Source of the DNA: Sporosarcina jeotgali
Lineage (GTDB): Bacteria; Bacillota; Bacilli; Bacillales_A; Planococcaceae
Direction of reading: 5' to 3'
Assembly: GCF_033304595.1 (NCBI RefSeq)
Contig: NZ_CP116341.1
Coordinates: 2,769,001-2,833,000, forward strand
DNA length: 64,000 nt
Each line of letters opens with the position of its first letter. The first letter of the stretch is position 1. Positions 43,355 to 53,388 of the stretch are shown here, piece after piece. The position numbers were made by a program, and so were the translations under genes. The notes beneath the pieces were generated by a model. That model saw only the letters and a list, made by a program, of their open reading frames with translations, was not told where the DNA came from and did no database searches.

Positions 43355-45073
43355 ATGCTGAAACAGTTTTTCTCCTATTACAAACCGCACAAAAGACTTT
43401 TTATAATCGATTTCTCGAGTGCTGTATTTGTCGCGCTGCTTGAACTGGCATTCCCTCTCGCCGTTCAAGGATTCATTGACATACTCTTGCCTGATCGTGA
43501 TTGGGGCTTGATTACTACAATTGGTATTTTGCTGCTCGTCATCTATCTATTCAGCACATTCCTTCAATACATTGTCAGCTACCTTGGACACAAATTGGGC
43601 ATTAATATTGAAACCGATATGCGCGAAAAACTGTTCAACCATGTTCAAAAGCAGTCGTTCCGATTCTTTGATAATACCAAAACGGGACATATTATGACGC
43701 GGATCACAACAGATCTCTTCGACATTGGAGAGCTTGCCCATCACGGACCCGAAGACGCGTTCATCGCAATCATGACCATCATAGGTGCGTTCATCCTCAT
43801 GTACTCCATCAATCCAGAACTGGCTCTCATTGCAATTGTTATGGTGCCTTTCCTGATTGTCTTAGTCGCTTTCTGCAACAAAGCTATGAATTCAGCCTGG
43901 CTTAATATGTATGGGAAAATTGCAGAAGTGAACGGGCGTGTAGAAGACTCAGTATCAGGCTCAAGAGTTGTAAAGTCATTTACAAACGAAAGTTTTGAAT
44001 TAGCTCGTTTCCAAAAAGACAACGGCAACTTCCGGATTGCCAAATTAGTCGCATATAACGTAATGGCTTGGACGACTTCTTCCATTTACATGATGACACG
44101 GCTTGTCACTCTCGTTATTTTGGTGGTGGGTGCGTGGTTTACAATCCAGGAGAAACTAACTATTGGAGAATTGGTCAGCTTCATTCTATTCGTCAATATC
44201 CTCATTAAACCCGTAGATAAAATCAGCGCATTGCTGGAGCTCTATCCGAAAGGGATGGCTGGATTCAGCCGGTTCCAGGACTTGCTGAACCAAGATCCGG
44301 AAATCATCGATATCCCTGACGCGATAGACGTCGCACACTTAAACGGAGATATCACATTATCGAATGTCACATTTGGTTATGATGGCGGAAAGCCTGTGCT
44401 TAACAACCTGAGCTTGTCGATACAATCTGGACAAACTATTGCGTTTGTCGGACCCTCCGGCGCTGGGAAGACTACGATTTGTTCATTGATCCCGCGGTTT
44501 TACGATGTGAATGAAGGACAGATTACAATCGACGGAATGGATATCCGCAATATGAGTCAGCGTTCGCTGCGCCGTCAAATCGGGATCGTCCAACAAGACG
44601 TTTTCCTCTTTACCGGCACCGTCAAAGAAAACATTGCGTACGGTGATTTAAATGCTCCGGACGAAGCAATCTATGAAGCTGCGAAGCGTGCCCACTTAGA
44701 AGAATTCATCTCCAATCTCCCTGATGGTTATGAAACGCAGATTGGTGAACGCGGGTTGAAATTGTCCGGCGGCCAAAAACAGCGTCTCGCAATTGCGCGT
44801 ATGTTCTTAAAAAATCCTCCGATTCTTATTTTGGATGAAGCAACTTCCGCCCTCGATACAGAAACCGAGCGCATTATCCAAGAATCTCTTACAGAGCTTT
44901 CTGAGAACCGAACGACACTCGTCATCGCTCACAGACTTGCGACAATTCGCGATGCAGACCGTGTCGTTGTTGTCACACCTGAAGGGATTGCAGAAGATGG
45001 CGGGTACGCTGAACTCGTTGCTCAGAACGGAATCTTCTCAAAATTACACGCAAATCAGTTTCAGCAGGTTTAA
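43355..45073 (+). CDS. ABC exporter half-transporter (MsbA-type)
   Basis: A 572-residue protein. Six membrane helices at about 15-305 include FFDNTKTGHIMTRITTDLFD in the first coupling helix region; the ATPase has GPSGAGKTTICSLIPRFY, IGIVQQDVFLFTGTVKENI, signature LSGGQKQRLAIARMF, Walker B ILILDEATSALDTE and IAHRLATI. It probably exports lipids or drugs as a homodimer. Start at ATG 43355 after AAAGGACGG; frame extension to 43316 is unsupported. It is followed closely by the IS. Confidence 0.88.
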   Translation: MLKQFFSYYKPHKRLFIIDFSSAVFVALLELAFPLAVQGFIDILLPDRDWGLITTIGILLLVIYLFSTFLQYIVSYLGHKLGINIETDMREKLFNHVQKQSFRFFDNTKTGHIMTRITTDLFDIGELAHHGPEDAFIAIMTIIGAFILMYSINPELALIAIVMVPFLIVLVAFCNKAMNSAWLNMYGKIAEVNGRVEDSVSGSRVVKSFTNESFELARFQKDNGNFRIAKLVAYNVMAWTTSSIYMMTRLVTLVILVVGAWFTIQEKLTIGELVSFILFVNILIKPVDKISALLELYPKGMAGFSRFQDLLNQDPEIIDIPDAIDVAHLNGDITLSNVTFGYDGGKPVLNNLSLSIQSGQTIAFVGPSGAGKTTICSLIPRFYDVNEGQITIDGMDIRNMSQRSLRRQIGIVQQDVFLFTGTVKENIAYGDLNAPDEAIYEAAKRAHLEEFISNLPDGYETQIGERGLKLSGGQKQRLAIARMFLKNPPILILDEATSALDTETERIIQESLTELSENRTTLVIAHRLATIRDADRVVVVTPEGIAEDGGYAELVAQNGIFSKLHANQFQQV

Positions 45074-45099
45074 GAAATCGGGAAGCGGGCATACTACTA

Positions 45100-46812
45100 C
45101 TATCCCACCCCCTTTCTCTTATAAAAAAAGAACGAGGCTGGGACACAACCAGTCAGATTGAAGCAAAAAAAGCGAGTGTTCACCGATTTTTGGTGAGCAC
45201 TCGCTTTTTTTCTCGTATTCTTTCCGTTTTCTGATGCCTGAATGTTGTTTATGGCCGTGTATTTCCTCAAATTCACGGCCATGAATGCGAAGCCCAGTTC
45301 ATTTTTCACCTTATCATTTCCCCGCACAGAGAAACGAGTGAACGCCAAATTCGCCTTCAGAAATCCAAAAACTGGTTCTACGTCGATTTTCCGTTGACCG
45401 TAGAGTGAACCTGTTTTCTCTTCTGAAAGCTTCGCTCGAATGATTGTTTTATGCATTTCCCATTTTTCATTGATATACAATTTCCGGTTGTTGCCTTCCT
45501 GCGCTTTCGTACAAAGGGAGCGCAATGGGCAATCGGAACAATCGTCGCATTCATACGCTTTGTATTCGCGTGTGAATCCGTATTTGTCGGTTCGTTTTGA
45601 AAAATGGCTAAATCCTAGCCTGCGGCCATTCGGACAAGTGTAGGAATCCGCTTCCTCATCATAAGCCCAGTTCATTGTGTTGAACGGATCTTCTTTGTAT
45701 TTCTTTGTCTTTTCCTTCCGATACTGATTATAGGTGATCAATGGTGTACGCTTTCTGTTTTCAAGGATATCTCCATAGTTCTGTTCACTGCCATAACCAG
45801 CATCTGCGACTATGTACTCCGGCAGCTCGAAATAGTCTTTCTCGATGAGATTAAGAAACGGGATGAGTGTTCGTGTATCCGTTGGGTTTGGGTAGATATC
45901 GTAAGCAAGCGCATACTGTCCTTCGGTTGCCACTTGCACATTGTAGCCTGCCTTGAGCTGGCCATTACTCATATGATCCTCCTTCATCCTCATGAAGGTG
46001 GCGTCATGATCCGTCTTGGAATAGCTGTTACGGTCTCCAAAAATCGCCATGTCGATCCGGTATTTCTCTTTGCGTTGTAAAAAATCCTGGAACTTTTTTC
46101 GATACTGTTTTGGTTCCTTGCGTTGCGACCGCAGCTCTTTTCGAACTTCTGTATCGTCGCTTTCTTCAATTTTTTCATCGTAGGTCTGTACCGTATCTTC
46201 CAGCTTGTTGAGGATGTTGGACAGTTCGTTCGTGGTAAGCTCGTCCGAACTTTCTCGTTCGATCTCCGGTATGATGTTCTTTTCCAAAAGCTCCTCATAC
46301 ATCTGATTCGATTTTTCGACCAGGCTCGCACTGTATCTTTCAACGGCTTTACGCCAGACGAAGGTGTACTTGTTAGCATTGGCTTCGAGTTTAGTCCCGT
46401 CTATGAAGATGGCTTCTTCTTCGATTTGCTTTTCTTCTACGAGTCGGCAGCGGAATTGTACAAAGCATTGGCGAAGAAGCTCTTTCACTTCGGGGTGGAC
46501 CCGGAAGCGATTGATCGTACGATAGGTTGGTTCATATCCCTGAGCCAGCCACATCATCCGGACACTGTCTTTCAAAAGCCCTTCAATCTTTCTGCCAGAA
46601 AACACGGACTGGGTGTAAGCGCAGAGCAAAATCTTCATCATCATGCGCGGATGATAGGCAGGGCAGCCGGTTTCACGCAAAAAGCCTGTGAAGGCTTCTC
46701 CGGGGATCGACTCCACGAGCTCATTCACAGCGTAGGCAATATCATCTTTCTGTAGCTTCATTTCCATATCGAGCGGCAAAATTAGTTGATTCATGTTATA
46801 CTCTTTAAACAT
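45100..46812 (-). CDS. IS1182-family transposase
   Basis: A 570-residue transposase with the IS1182 layout: an N-terminal DUF772-like region (YHPRMMMKILLCAYTQSVFSG as two halves, YHPRMMMKILL and YTQSVFSG), first catalytic Asp in IFIDGTKLEANANKY, second in YIVADAGYGSEQNY, the zinc-like CDDCSDCPLRSLC, and the Glu in RKIDVEPVFGFLKANL. ATG at 46812 follows AAGGAGG by seven bases. The frame runs through the left terminal inverted repeat, so the last eight codons lie in flanking host DNA. It appears intact. Confidence 0.93.
   Translation of the reverse strand: MFKEYNMNQLILPLDMEMKLQKDDIAYAVNELVESIPGEAFTGFLRETGCPAYHPRMMMKILLCAYTQSVFSGRKIEGLLKDSVRMMWLAQGYEPTYRTINRFRVHPEVKELLRQCFVQFRCRLVEEKQIEEEAIFIDGTKLEANANKYTFVWRKAVERYSASLVEKSNQMYEELLEKNIIPEIERESSDELTTNELSNILNKLEDTVQTYDEKIEESDDTEVRKELRSQRKEPKQYRKKFQDFLQRKEKYRIDMAIFGDRNSYSKTDHDATFMRMKEDHMSNGQLKAGYNVQVATEGQYALAYDIYPNPTDTRTLIPFLNLIEKDYFELPEYIVADAGYGSEQNYGDILENRKRTPLITYNQYRKEKTKKYKEDPFNTMNWAYDEEADSYTCPNGRRLGFSHFSKRTDKYGFTREYKAYECDDCSDCPLRSLCTKAQEGNNRKLYINEKWEMHKTIIRAKLSEEKTGSLYGQRKIDVEPVFGFLKANLAFTRFSVRGNDKVKNELGFAFMAVNLRKYTAINNIQASENGKNTRKKASAHQKSVNTRFFCFNLTGCVPASFFFYKRKGVG
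45165..45211. terminator. Hairpin terminator inside the left end of the IS
   Basis: A-run, GCGAGTG(T)TCACC, loop, GGTGA(G)CACTCGC, T-run. It can stop the transposase transcript and also transcripts entering from the ABC exporter gene. Confidence 0.8.
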
Positions 46813-46887
46813 AGGAAGACCTCCTTAAATGGTTTGTGGTGAATCTATTTTAACAGAGTGTCTTCCTATTTTCCTTTCTAAAATACC

Positions 46888-46933
46888 AAAAGAACGAATC
46901 CCTAGGATAATTCCTTAGGATTCGTTCTTTTTT
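46888..46933. terminator. Hairpin terminator inside the right end of the IS
   Basis: AAAAGAACGAATCC and its complement form a stem around CTAGGATAATTCCTTA, with flanking A and T runs. It should block hflX transcription from reading into the transposase. Confidence 0.8.
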
Positions 46934-46971
46934 AATTTACTGAGTTTTGTCCCAGCCTCGTTCTTTTCTGT

Positions 46972-48255
46972 TCAATGGCTGACGATGAATTCCTCAAGTT
47001 TCTTTCGCTCACGTTCGTCCATCTCCACAACCATCAAAGTGCCCTCTTCTTCATACTCTGTCGACTTCACATAGGTCTCTTCATTTAAATAAGATACCAA
47101 ATCTCCACGGTCAAATGGAATGAGGAGTTTACACGTAATATGTTTTTGATAGACTTTGTGCTCGATCAACGTCACTAATTCATCAATTCCTGCACCAGTC
47201 TTCGCTGAAAGCCAAATCTGGTCATCTTGTACGCGTGGGAACTCCACGTCATTTGCTAAATCCGATTTGTTATAGACATACATCGTCGGGATGTCTTCCA
47301 CACCAACTTCTTGAAGTGTCTTGTTCGTGATGTCAATCATATGACGGTACTCTGGATTTGAAACATCTACCACGTGCAATAGCAAATCTGCTTCACGGGC
47401 TTCCTCCAATGTAGAACGGAAGGCTTTTACGAGATGGTGAGGCAGCTTTGCCACAAACCCAACTGTATCGGTCAGGATGAATGGTTTCCGATCTATCAGC
47501 GTTACGCTTCTTACTGATGTGTCCAGTGTTGCAAATAACATGTCCTTCTCCATCACAGTTTTCGCTTCGTTTCCATCCGCTTCAGAAAGAATTCTGTTCA
47601 TCAACGTGGATTTCCCGGCATTCGTGTAGCCAACGATTGAAACGACAGGTGTTCCGCTGCGTTTCCGCTGTTTCCGCTGGACATCCCGCTGTTGCTTCAT
47701 ACCTTCTAGTTCTCTTCTCAACTTCGCAATCTGTTCTTCAATTTTACGGCGATCAAGCTCTAATTTAGTCTCACCCGCACCTTTGTTTTGGAAGCCTCCG
47801 CCAGTGCCCCCGCCTTGCCGGCCGAGTGATGCTCGCAAGCCTACAAGTCTTGGCAATGTATATTGCAATTCTGCAAGCTCGACTTGCATACGCGCTTCGT
47901 GGGTTCTCGCTCTTCTCGCAAATATATCGAGGATGAGCATTGTCCGGTCTATGATCTTTACTTCCAGGTCACGCTCCAAGTTCCGTAACTGCGAAGGAGA
48001 CAGCTCATCATTAAAAATGATTAAGTTTGCCCCGGCTTCATCTGCAAACAAACGCACTTCATCAATTTTTCCTTTACCGATATAGCCTGTCGGGTGCTTC
48101 CGCTCCAACTTTTGGACAACACTTCCAACAACCTTCACCCCTACAGCCGCTGCAAGATTGCCAAGTTCCTCTAACTCGTATTCAAAATGGTCATCGTTTT
48201 GCTCTTCTACCCCAACGAGTATGGCGATTTCTTTTAGTTGTTCCATTTCATCCAT
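46972..48255 (-). CDS. hflX: Ribosome-associated GTPase HflX
   Basis: A 427-residue GTPase that splits stalled 70S ribosomes under stress. The N-terminal domain has the glycine-rich GRQGGGTGGGFQNKGAGETK start (GRQGGGTGGGF) and HPTGYIGKGKIDE; the G domain has G1 GYTNAGKS, G3 LTDTVGF, G4 YNKSD and G5 WLSAKTG. Length is normal. The IS1182 element ends 4 bp past its stop codon, so the coding region is intact but its native terminator is displaced. Confidence 0.95.
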   Translation of the reverse strand: MDEMEQLKEIAILVGVEEQNDDHFEYELEELGNLAAAVGVKVVGSVVQKLERKHPTGYIGKGKIDEVRLFADEAGANLIIFNDELSPSQLRNLERDLEVKIIDRTMLILDIFARRARTHEARMQVELAELQYTLPRLVGLRASLGRQGGGTGGGFQNKGAGETKLELDRRKIEEQIAKLRRELEGMKQQRDVQRKQRKRSGTPVVSIVGYTNAGKSTLMNRILSEADGNEAKTVMEKDMLFATLDTSVRSVTLIDRKPFILTDTVGFVAKLPHHLVKAFRSTLEEAREADLLLHVVDVSNPEYRHMIDITNKTLQEVGVEDIPTMYVYNKSDLANDVEFPRVQDDQIWLSAKTGAGIDELVTLIEHKVYQKHITCKLLIPFDRGDLVSYLNEETYVKSTEYEEEGTLMVVEMDERERKKLEEFIVSH

Positions 48256-48285
48256 TCAAACACCTTCTTCCACTCATTTACCTTA

Positions 48286-48972
48286 CTATTCAGCTTGCCC
48301 CGTCTTAACCGCAAGCATACGATTTCGTTCCCCGGGATTTTCCATGAAACGAAACCGGACATCATTTAATTTCAGACTATCTGTATTTTCAGGCGTGATA
48401 CCAAGAATCGTGCACCATCGTTCAAGTGTCCGCTCAACGTCATTCGTTACTAGCACGCATTCCTCGATTCGCTCTGCATTCCTGTCATCCGTGATCGCAC
48501 CTTCTGCACGCAATGAATCGCGTCTAGTTTCTTCACTTTCTTCCCATTGAATGAAAAACGGTGCCGGAAGATCTGTAAAATCCTCCTCAAGAATAAATAA
48601 CATCTTCCACTTTTTCAGGTTGCCTGATGAGGTAAGTCGAGATGCGTCAAGCACGCCAGACGTCTTCATGTTCATGTCCAGAAGTCTGTCATTTAGCGCT
48701 AGTATATCATCTGTAGAAACACATAATGTGCCCCATCCTTCTCCAAATGTTGATAAGTCGTATTTCAACAGTTCGACTAACGGATGAGAGGAGGATTTAG
48801 CTTTATCTGCGTTTTCAATTGCCAGCCATTCCAGGTAAGCATTTTGCATGTATAGCAGCGCATTGTACGTACCCCATTGCTCGTGTCTCCCGCCAACAAT
48901 TGCCCCTGGATTTTGTGAAGCCACTGCTTCAGGAGTGCGTTCTGTAAACCACACGACATGATCGAGTTTCAT
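48286..48972 (-). CDS. VOC-superfamily (glyoxalase-like) protein
   Basis: A 228-residue protein of the glyoxalase-like PF13468 type: MKLDHVVWFTERTPEAV at the start, GRHEQWGTYNALLYMQNAYL in the first beta-alpha-beta-beta-beta unit, and a second unit from CVLVTNDVERTLERW on. His4 and Glu in YLEWLAIE could be metal ligands. The reaction is unknown. Start at ATG 48972 after GGGGGAA. It lies 30 bp upstream of hflX on the same strand and is probably cotranscribed. Confidence 0.75.
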   Translation of the reverse strand: MKLDHVVWFTERTPEAVASQNPGAIVGGRHEQWGTYNALLYMQNAYLEWLAIENADKAKSSSHPLVELLKYDLSTFGEGWGTLCVSTDDILALNDRLLDMNMKTSGVLDASRLTSSGNLKKWKMLFILEEDFTDLPAPFFIQWEESEETRRDSLRAEGAITDDRNAERIEECVLVTNDVERTLERWCTILGITPENTDSLKLNDVRFRFMENPGERNRMLAVKTGQAE

Positions 48973-49025
48973 AACGAATTCCCCCTTTACTAGTATCATA
49001 CCGTAAGAGCAGTAAGAAACCATGT

Positions 49026-49058
49026 AAAAAGCCGCCCACGTTAAATGGACGGCTTTCT
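49026..49058 (-). terminator. Intrinsic terminator of putP
   Basis: On the minus strand AAAGCCG(T)CC and GG(G)CGGCTTTTT pair around a short AT-rich loop just past the putP stop. Confidence 0.8.
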
Positions 49059-49062
49059 AAAA

Positions 49063-50547
49063 TCAGCTATCGCGTTTCAACAGGTCCAATGACTCTGTAA
49101 ATTCGCGTTCGATTTCTTTGTTTTCTTTATACGTTGCAAGACTTACAAAGTACGTAACAAGCAGACAAACGATGAATCCAGGAATGATTTCATATAATGT
49201 GCCCGTAAGTGCTGGAACGTTGCCCCATACACCTACAACAATCGCACCCGCAACCATTCCGAACAATGCACCTTTAGCTGTCAGTTTACGCCAGTACAAT
49301 GATAAGAGAATAATCGGACCGAATGCTCCGCCGAAACCAGCCCAGGCGAATGATACAAGTTTCAAGATGGACTCATTGTTAGGCCAAGCCAGCACCATTG
49401 CAATGAGGGAGACGACAAGTACCGCCATACGGCCAAGGAATACGTATTGCTTATCCGAAGCGTCTGTTTTATAGATCGCTTTATATAAATCTTCGATCAA
49501 TGCAGAAGACGTTACAATCAGCTGAGAAGAAATTGTACTCATGACAGCCGCTAAAACTGCTGCAAGCATGATTCCTGCAATGAATGGATGGAAAATAATC
49601 TGCCCCAGTGCAATGAAGATTGTTTCTGAGTCTACTAACTCTGCTCCAGGATTCTGCTGATAGTAGGCAATCCCGACGAGCGCTGTTGCGACTGCGCCGA
49701 GCAAGCTTAAAATCATCCAGCTAATCCCGATGCGGCGGGCACTTTTTGTTTCTTTCACTGATTTAATCGCCATGAAACGCACGATAATGTGCGGTTGACC
49801 GAAATATCCGAGACCCCATGCAACCGATGATATGACACCAAGAACAGTGGCTCCTTTAACAAGACTGAGCATATCCGGATTTACTGCACGGATTGACTCA
49901 GCAGTTTCAGGAATTCCACCTGTTACAAACACAGCGACTACAGGAACTAGAATAAGTGCCAGGAACATGATCAAGCCTTGTACGAAGTCCGTATAACTTA
50001 CAGCAAGGAATCCTCCGAACAATGTGTATCCTACAACAACGACAGATACTATAATCAGTCCAACGTGATAATCCAATCCGAATGAGCTGAGGAAGAACTT
50101 ACCGCCTGCAACCATTCCAGAAGATACGTAAAATGTAAAGAAGATTAGAATAATTAGTCCAGATGCAATTCTCAATAGTCTCGATTTATCTTTCAATCGG
50201 TTTTCAAGAAAACTTGGAATCGTGATTGAATCATTTGTTACTTGGGTATATACCCGTAGACGAGGCGCTACAAAGTACCAGTTCAGATACGCTCCGGTAG
50301 TTAAACCGATTGCAATCCAAATCTCTGGCAGACCTTTGTCAAAGATTGCACCCGGCAATCCAAGCAGCAGCCAGCCTGACATATCTGCAGCTCCGGCACT
50401 GAGTGCTGTAACTGCTGGTCCAAGTGAGCGTCCACCCAGCATGTAATCTGTTAAGTTAGATGTACGGCGGAACGCGTACCACCCTATGAACACCATGGCC
50501 GCCATATAAAGTATAATAGAAATCAGTTTGTAAACATCAGCTGACAT
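49063..50547 (-). CDS. putP: Sodium/proline symporter PutP
   Basis: A 494-residue, 13-helix SSS-family transporter. Signatures: NLTDYMLGGRSLGPAVTALS with the first sodium-site helix, AGAADMSGWLLLGLPGAIF, GYTLFGGFLAVSYTDFVQG, and AVMSTISSQLIVTSSALIEDLY late in the protein. It takes up L-proline with Na+ for nutrition or osmoprotection; B. subtilis has both PutP and OpuE of this type, and the sequence alone does not separate them. ATG follows AAAGGGGGA. Single gene. Confidence 0.93.
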   Translation of the reverse strand: MSADVYKLISIILYMAAMVFIGWYAFRRTSNLTDYMLGGRSLGPAVTALSAGAADMSGWLLLGLPGAIFDKGLPEIWIAIGLTTGAYLNWYFVAPRLRVYTQVTNDSITIPSFLENRLKDKSRLLRIASGLIILIFFTFYVSSGMVAGGKFFLSSFGLDYHVGLIIVSVVVVGYTLFGGFLAVSYTDFVQGLIMFLALILVPVVAVFVTGGIPETAESIRAVNPDMLSLVKGATVLGVISSVAWGLGYFGQPHIIVRFMAIKSVKETKSARRIGISWMILSLLGAVATALVGIAYYQQNPGAELVDSETIFIALGQIIFHPFIAGIMLAAVLAAVMSTISSQLIVTSSALIEDLYKAIYKTDASDKQYVFLGRMAVLVVSLIAMVLAWPNNESILKLVSFAWAGFGGAFGPIILLSLYWRKLTAKGALFGMVAGAIVVGVWGNVPALTGTLYEIIPGFIVCLLVTYFVSLATYKENKEIEREFTESLDLLKRDS

Positions 50548-50707
50548 AGTTTAATCCCCCTTTAATTTGTTCTCTATAACCGCAAACGCTTTCATTAATA
50601 TACGCGAGCCCGGTCAAATTCATTATAGGCAAGTTCGGTGTATTACGCCATACCTATTTTCGATTTATTTCCCGGGAAATAGCTACTATTCGACAGGAGG
50701 AATTGAT

Positions 50708-51178
50708 TTGGATCACGAGAGGTTTTTAAATGATGCGATTCGACTAGCAACAGATAGTGTCTTACAAGGAGGAGGGCCCTATGGCGCCGTCATTGTGCGC
50801 GACGGAGAAATCATTGCGAGCGGGGTCAATTCTGTAGAGACAGACCACGACCCGTCAGCCCATGCGGAATTGGCTGCAATTCGAGAAGCGTGTCGAACTT
50901 TGGCTTCTACAGACCTATCGGACACCATTCTATATGCAAGCGGTGAGCCGTGTCCGATGTGTTTAGCGGCTTCTTACCAGGCACGCGTTGGAGAAATCTA
51001 CTACGCTTGCAGCAAAAAAGAAGCGATGGAAGTTCTGCCAAAGCCTGATAAAACAGAGCACTTTTACAGTGACCAGGAAAAACCTGGTGCCATGCGGGAT
51101 GTTCCCTTCATCCGTATTGAAACCAGACATAAGCTGGAACCCTTTATTACTGCTGCCAATCAGCAAACCCGTAAGTAA
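50708..51178 (+). CDS. Nucleoside/guanine deaminase of the cytidine deaminase superfamily
   Basis: A 156-residue zinc deaminase, the same length as B. subtilis GuaD. Zinc ligands and catalytic Glu are in SAHAELAAI and GEPCPMCLAASYQARVG; GGGPYGAVIVRDGEII is the usual first strand. The C-terminus KPGAMRDVPFIRIETRHKL differs from TadA and resembles guanine deaminase types. Start TTG 50708, seven bases after AGGAGG; the open frame upstream to 50567 lacks a site. The next gene starts 22 bp downstream. Confidence 0.85.
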   Translation: MDHERFLNDAIRLATDSVLQGGGPYGAVIVRDGEIIASGVNSVETDHDPSAHAELAAIREACRTLASTDLSDTILYASGEPCPMCLAASYQARVGEIYYACSKKEAMEVLPKPDKTEHFYSDQEKPGAMRDVPFIRIETRHKLEPFITAANQQTRK

Positions 51179-51200
51179 AACTGCAGAGGAGGATGTACAC

Positions 51201-51566
51201 ATGCCTTGGACAAAAAATGATTATCCGGATTCTTATAAAAACCTAGATGCGGATGTCCGCAGTAAAGCGATTGAAATTGCAAACGCCTTACTGCGAGAAG
51301 GTTATGAGGATGGCCGTGCAATTTCCATCGGGCTTTCCCAAGCCAGGGAATCGATTGAAGGCAACGCAGAAGACCGTCCGCACTTTGAAGTCCGCAAACG
51401 CGAAGATGACTGGGCTTTCAGTAAAAAAAACGCTTCATCTATTATTTATAAAGAAGAAACGAAGAGCGCCCTTCTTGATAAAGCAAAGCCATACACAACA
51501 GAGCATGATGGAGTGTTGACCATTTATCATGAAGACGGAACAAAAGAACAAACCCTTTATGAATGA
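51201..51566 (+). CDS. YdaT-like DUF2188 protein
   Basis: A 121-residue hydrophilic protein: MPWTKNDYPDSYKNLDADVR at the start, as in B. subtilis YdaT, then EIANALLREGYEDGRAISIG, and a C-terminal DUF2188 part with WAFSKKNASSIIYKEETKSA and LTIYHEDGTKEQTLYE. YdaT is a general stress gene in Bacillus; no biochemical role is known. ATG follows GAGGAGG by nine bases. Likely an operon with the deaminase. Confidence 0.85.
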   Translation: MPWTKNDYPDSYKNLDADVRSKAIEIANALLREGYEDGRAISIGLSQARESIEGNAEDRPHFEVRKREDDWAFSKKNASSIIYKEETKSALLDKAKPYTTEHDGVLTIYHEDGTKEQTLYE

Positions 51567-51567
51567 T

Positions 51568-51603
51568 TAAGACGCATGCCCAATTTGGACATGCGTCTTT
51601 TTA
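51568..51603. terminator. Bidirectional terminator between the YdaT-like gene and the acyl-CoA synthetase
   Basis: AAGACGCATG(C)CC and GG(A)CATGCGTCTT form a strong hairpin flanked by A and T runs between convergent genes. Confidence 0.88.
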
Positions 51604-53238
51604 AGAATGGATCGCTTTTTCTTCAGACATTTCGCGCAGCTTGAACTTCTGAATTTTTCCTGAAGCGGTCATTGGATACTCATTCGTAAATTCAATGTAA
51701 CGGGGTATTTTGTGGTGTGAGATAGCTCCCTTACAGAATGCTCGGATTTCGTCCTCATCCAATTTCGCTCCTTCTTTCGGGATGACCCACGCCATGAGCT
51801 CTTCTCCGTACCGCTCGTCTGGCACTCCTACAACTTGAACGTCAGAAACCCCGGGATAGGTGTACAAAAACTCTTCCACTTCACGAGGATAAATATTTTC
51901 TCCGCCGCGAATGACCATGTCTTTCATACGGCCGGTGATATCCAGATATCCATCTTCGTCCAGTCTCGCAATATCCCCCGTATGCAGCCAGCCTTCTGAG
52001 TCAATCGCTTCACGCGTTGCTTCAGGGTTATTATAATAGCCTTTCATGACATGATACCCTCGTGTACAAAGTTCCCCTGAATCTCCAATCGGAAGTTCAT
52101 CGCCAGTTGCAGGATCTATAATTTTCACTTCTACATGAGGATGCGGTTTACCGACAGTAGACACCCGCTTTTCAATCGGATCATCTGTCTTCGTTTGAGA
52201 AATGACAGGTGAAGCCTCTGTCAATCCATAACAGATCGTAATTTCAGCCGCTCCCATTTCCTCAATCACTTGCTTCATCACTTCAATCGGACACGTAGAT
52301 CCTGCCATAATCCCCGTTCGCAAGTTGGAAGTGTCATAGGTTTTGAAATCAGGATGATTCAATTCCGCGATGAACATTGTTGGGACGCCGTGCAATGCTG
52401 TACATTTCTCATCCTGAACTGCACGCAGCACGCCAGCAGCATCGAATTGCTCAACAATGACCATTGTCGCCCCATGCGTAACCGCTGCAAGCGTCCCTAA
52501 GACGCAACCGAAACAATGGAAGAATGGAACTGGAATGCATAACCGGTCGTTCTCCGTTAACTTCATCGTCTCTGCAATCATATTTCCATTATTGACAACG
52601 TTATTGTGAGTGAGCATGACCCCTTTAGGAAAACCTGTCGTTCCAGAGGTGTACTGGATATTAATCACATCGTCTGGATGCAGCGTTTGCTTGCGCTGCT
52701 CCAGCTCTTCATCCAATACCATTTCTGCGTGCTTCAGAAATTCAGACCAATTATAAATGCCCGCTTCATTTTTCTCGGTCATCAAAATCACACGTTTTAA
52801 ATTAGGCAGCGCCGGACAATGGATATGCCCGCCATCACTTTCCCGTTGGGATGGACAAATGGAACGTAAAATTTCCAGATAACTAGTACCTTTAAATCCC
52901 TCGTCCAAAATGAGAGTAGTCGCTTCAGACTGCTGCAGTAAATACTTCAACTCTGCTGCCTGATAATTCGTATTGACCGTAACTAGAACAGCGCCCATTT
53001 TACCGGTCGCAAATTGACTCAGTAACCATTGTGGTTTGTTATCTGACCAAATCGCAACGTGTTCTCCTTTTTGAATTCCAATTCCCATAAATGCTTTTGC
53101 CAGGTGATCCGTTTCTTTGTCGAATTCGGCGTACGTTTTTCTTAAGTGTCTTTCCGGATACACATACGCTTCGTTTTCCGGGTGTTGAATTGCTTGCACA
53201 CATAAAATTTCTCCGACTGTTTTGTTCATCAGCTCCAT
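51601..53238 (-). CDS. Fatty-acyl-CoA synthetase, YngI-like
   Basis: A 545-residue ANL-superfamily ligase activating a carboxylic acid with ATP and CoA. The P-loop is [17 protein letters not shown]; further motifs are [50 protein letters not shown] A8 hinge and the catalytic Lys in [12 protein letters not shown]. It closely follows B. subtilis YngI, an acyl-CoA or acetoacetyl-CoA synthetase. Single gene here, without the yngEFGHJ neighbours. Confidence 0.88.
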   Translation of the reverse strand: MELMNKTVGEILCVQAIQHPENEAYVYPERHLRKTYAEFDKETDHLAKAFMGIGIQKGEHVAIWSDNKPQWLLSQFATGKMGAVLVTVNTNYQAAELKYLLQQSEATTLILDEGFKGTSYLEILRSICPSQRESDGGHIHCPALPNLKRVILMTEKNEAGIYNWSEFLKHAEMVLDEELEQRKQTLHPDDVINIQYTSGTTGFPKGVMLTHNNVVNNGNMIAETMKLTENDRLCIPVPFFHCFGCVLGTLAAVTHGATMVIVEQFDAAGVLRAVQDEKCTALHGVPTMFIAELNHPDFKTYDTSNLRTGIMAGSTCPIEVMKQVIEEMGAAEITICYGLTEASPVISQTKTDDPIEKRVSTVGKPHPHVEVKIIDPATGDELPIGDSGELCTRGYHVMKGYYNNPEATREAIDSEGWLHTGDIARLDEDGYLDITGRMKDMVIRGGENIYPREVEEFLYTYPGVSDVQVVGVPDERYGEELMAWVIPKEGAKLDEDEIRAFCKGAISHHKIPRYIEFTNEYPMTASGKIQKFKLREMSEEKAIHS

Positions 53239-53335
53239 TTCTCCATCCCCCTATCTAATTCTAAGTTCCTTCTATACTATCACATTTTTCTGATTGAAAT
53301 GAATAATTATTAAATTTAAAAAACTATTTTTTCGA

Positions 53336-53371
53336 CAAAAAGCAAGCAAGGGATGACTCCCCTTGCTTGCA
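53336..53371 (-). terminator. Intrinsic terminator of the YerD-like gene
   Basis: GCAAGCAAGGG and CCCTTGCTTGC form a perfect 11-bp stem with a six-to-seven-base loop and a T5 run on the minus strand, just past the stop. Confidence 0.85.
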
Positions 53372-53388
53372 CACTCTTGCTGCTGGAG

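Larger units (their letters stand above)
45126..46967. mobile_element. IS1182-family insertion sequence
   Basis: About 1.84 kb. Terminal inverted repeats begin AAAAGAACGAGGCTGGGACA at 45126 on the plus strand and, inverted, end at 46967; they match for 20 bases and differ at base 21. Each end also holds an inward hairpin with T-run (45165-45211 and 46888-46933). No clear target-site duplication is visible. It sits between an ABC exporter gene and the last codons of hflX. Confidence 0.9.

Noticed and set aside
46123-46755. A 210-residue plus-strand frame inside the IS.
   Set aside because: It is antisense to the transposase, without a ribosome binding site or recognisable domain.
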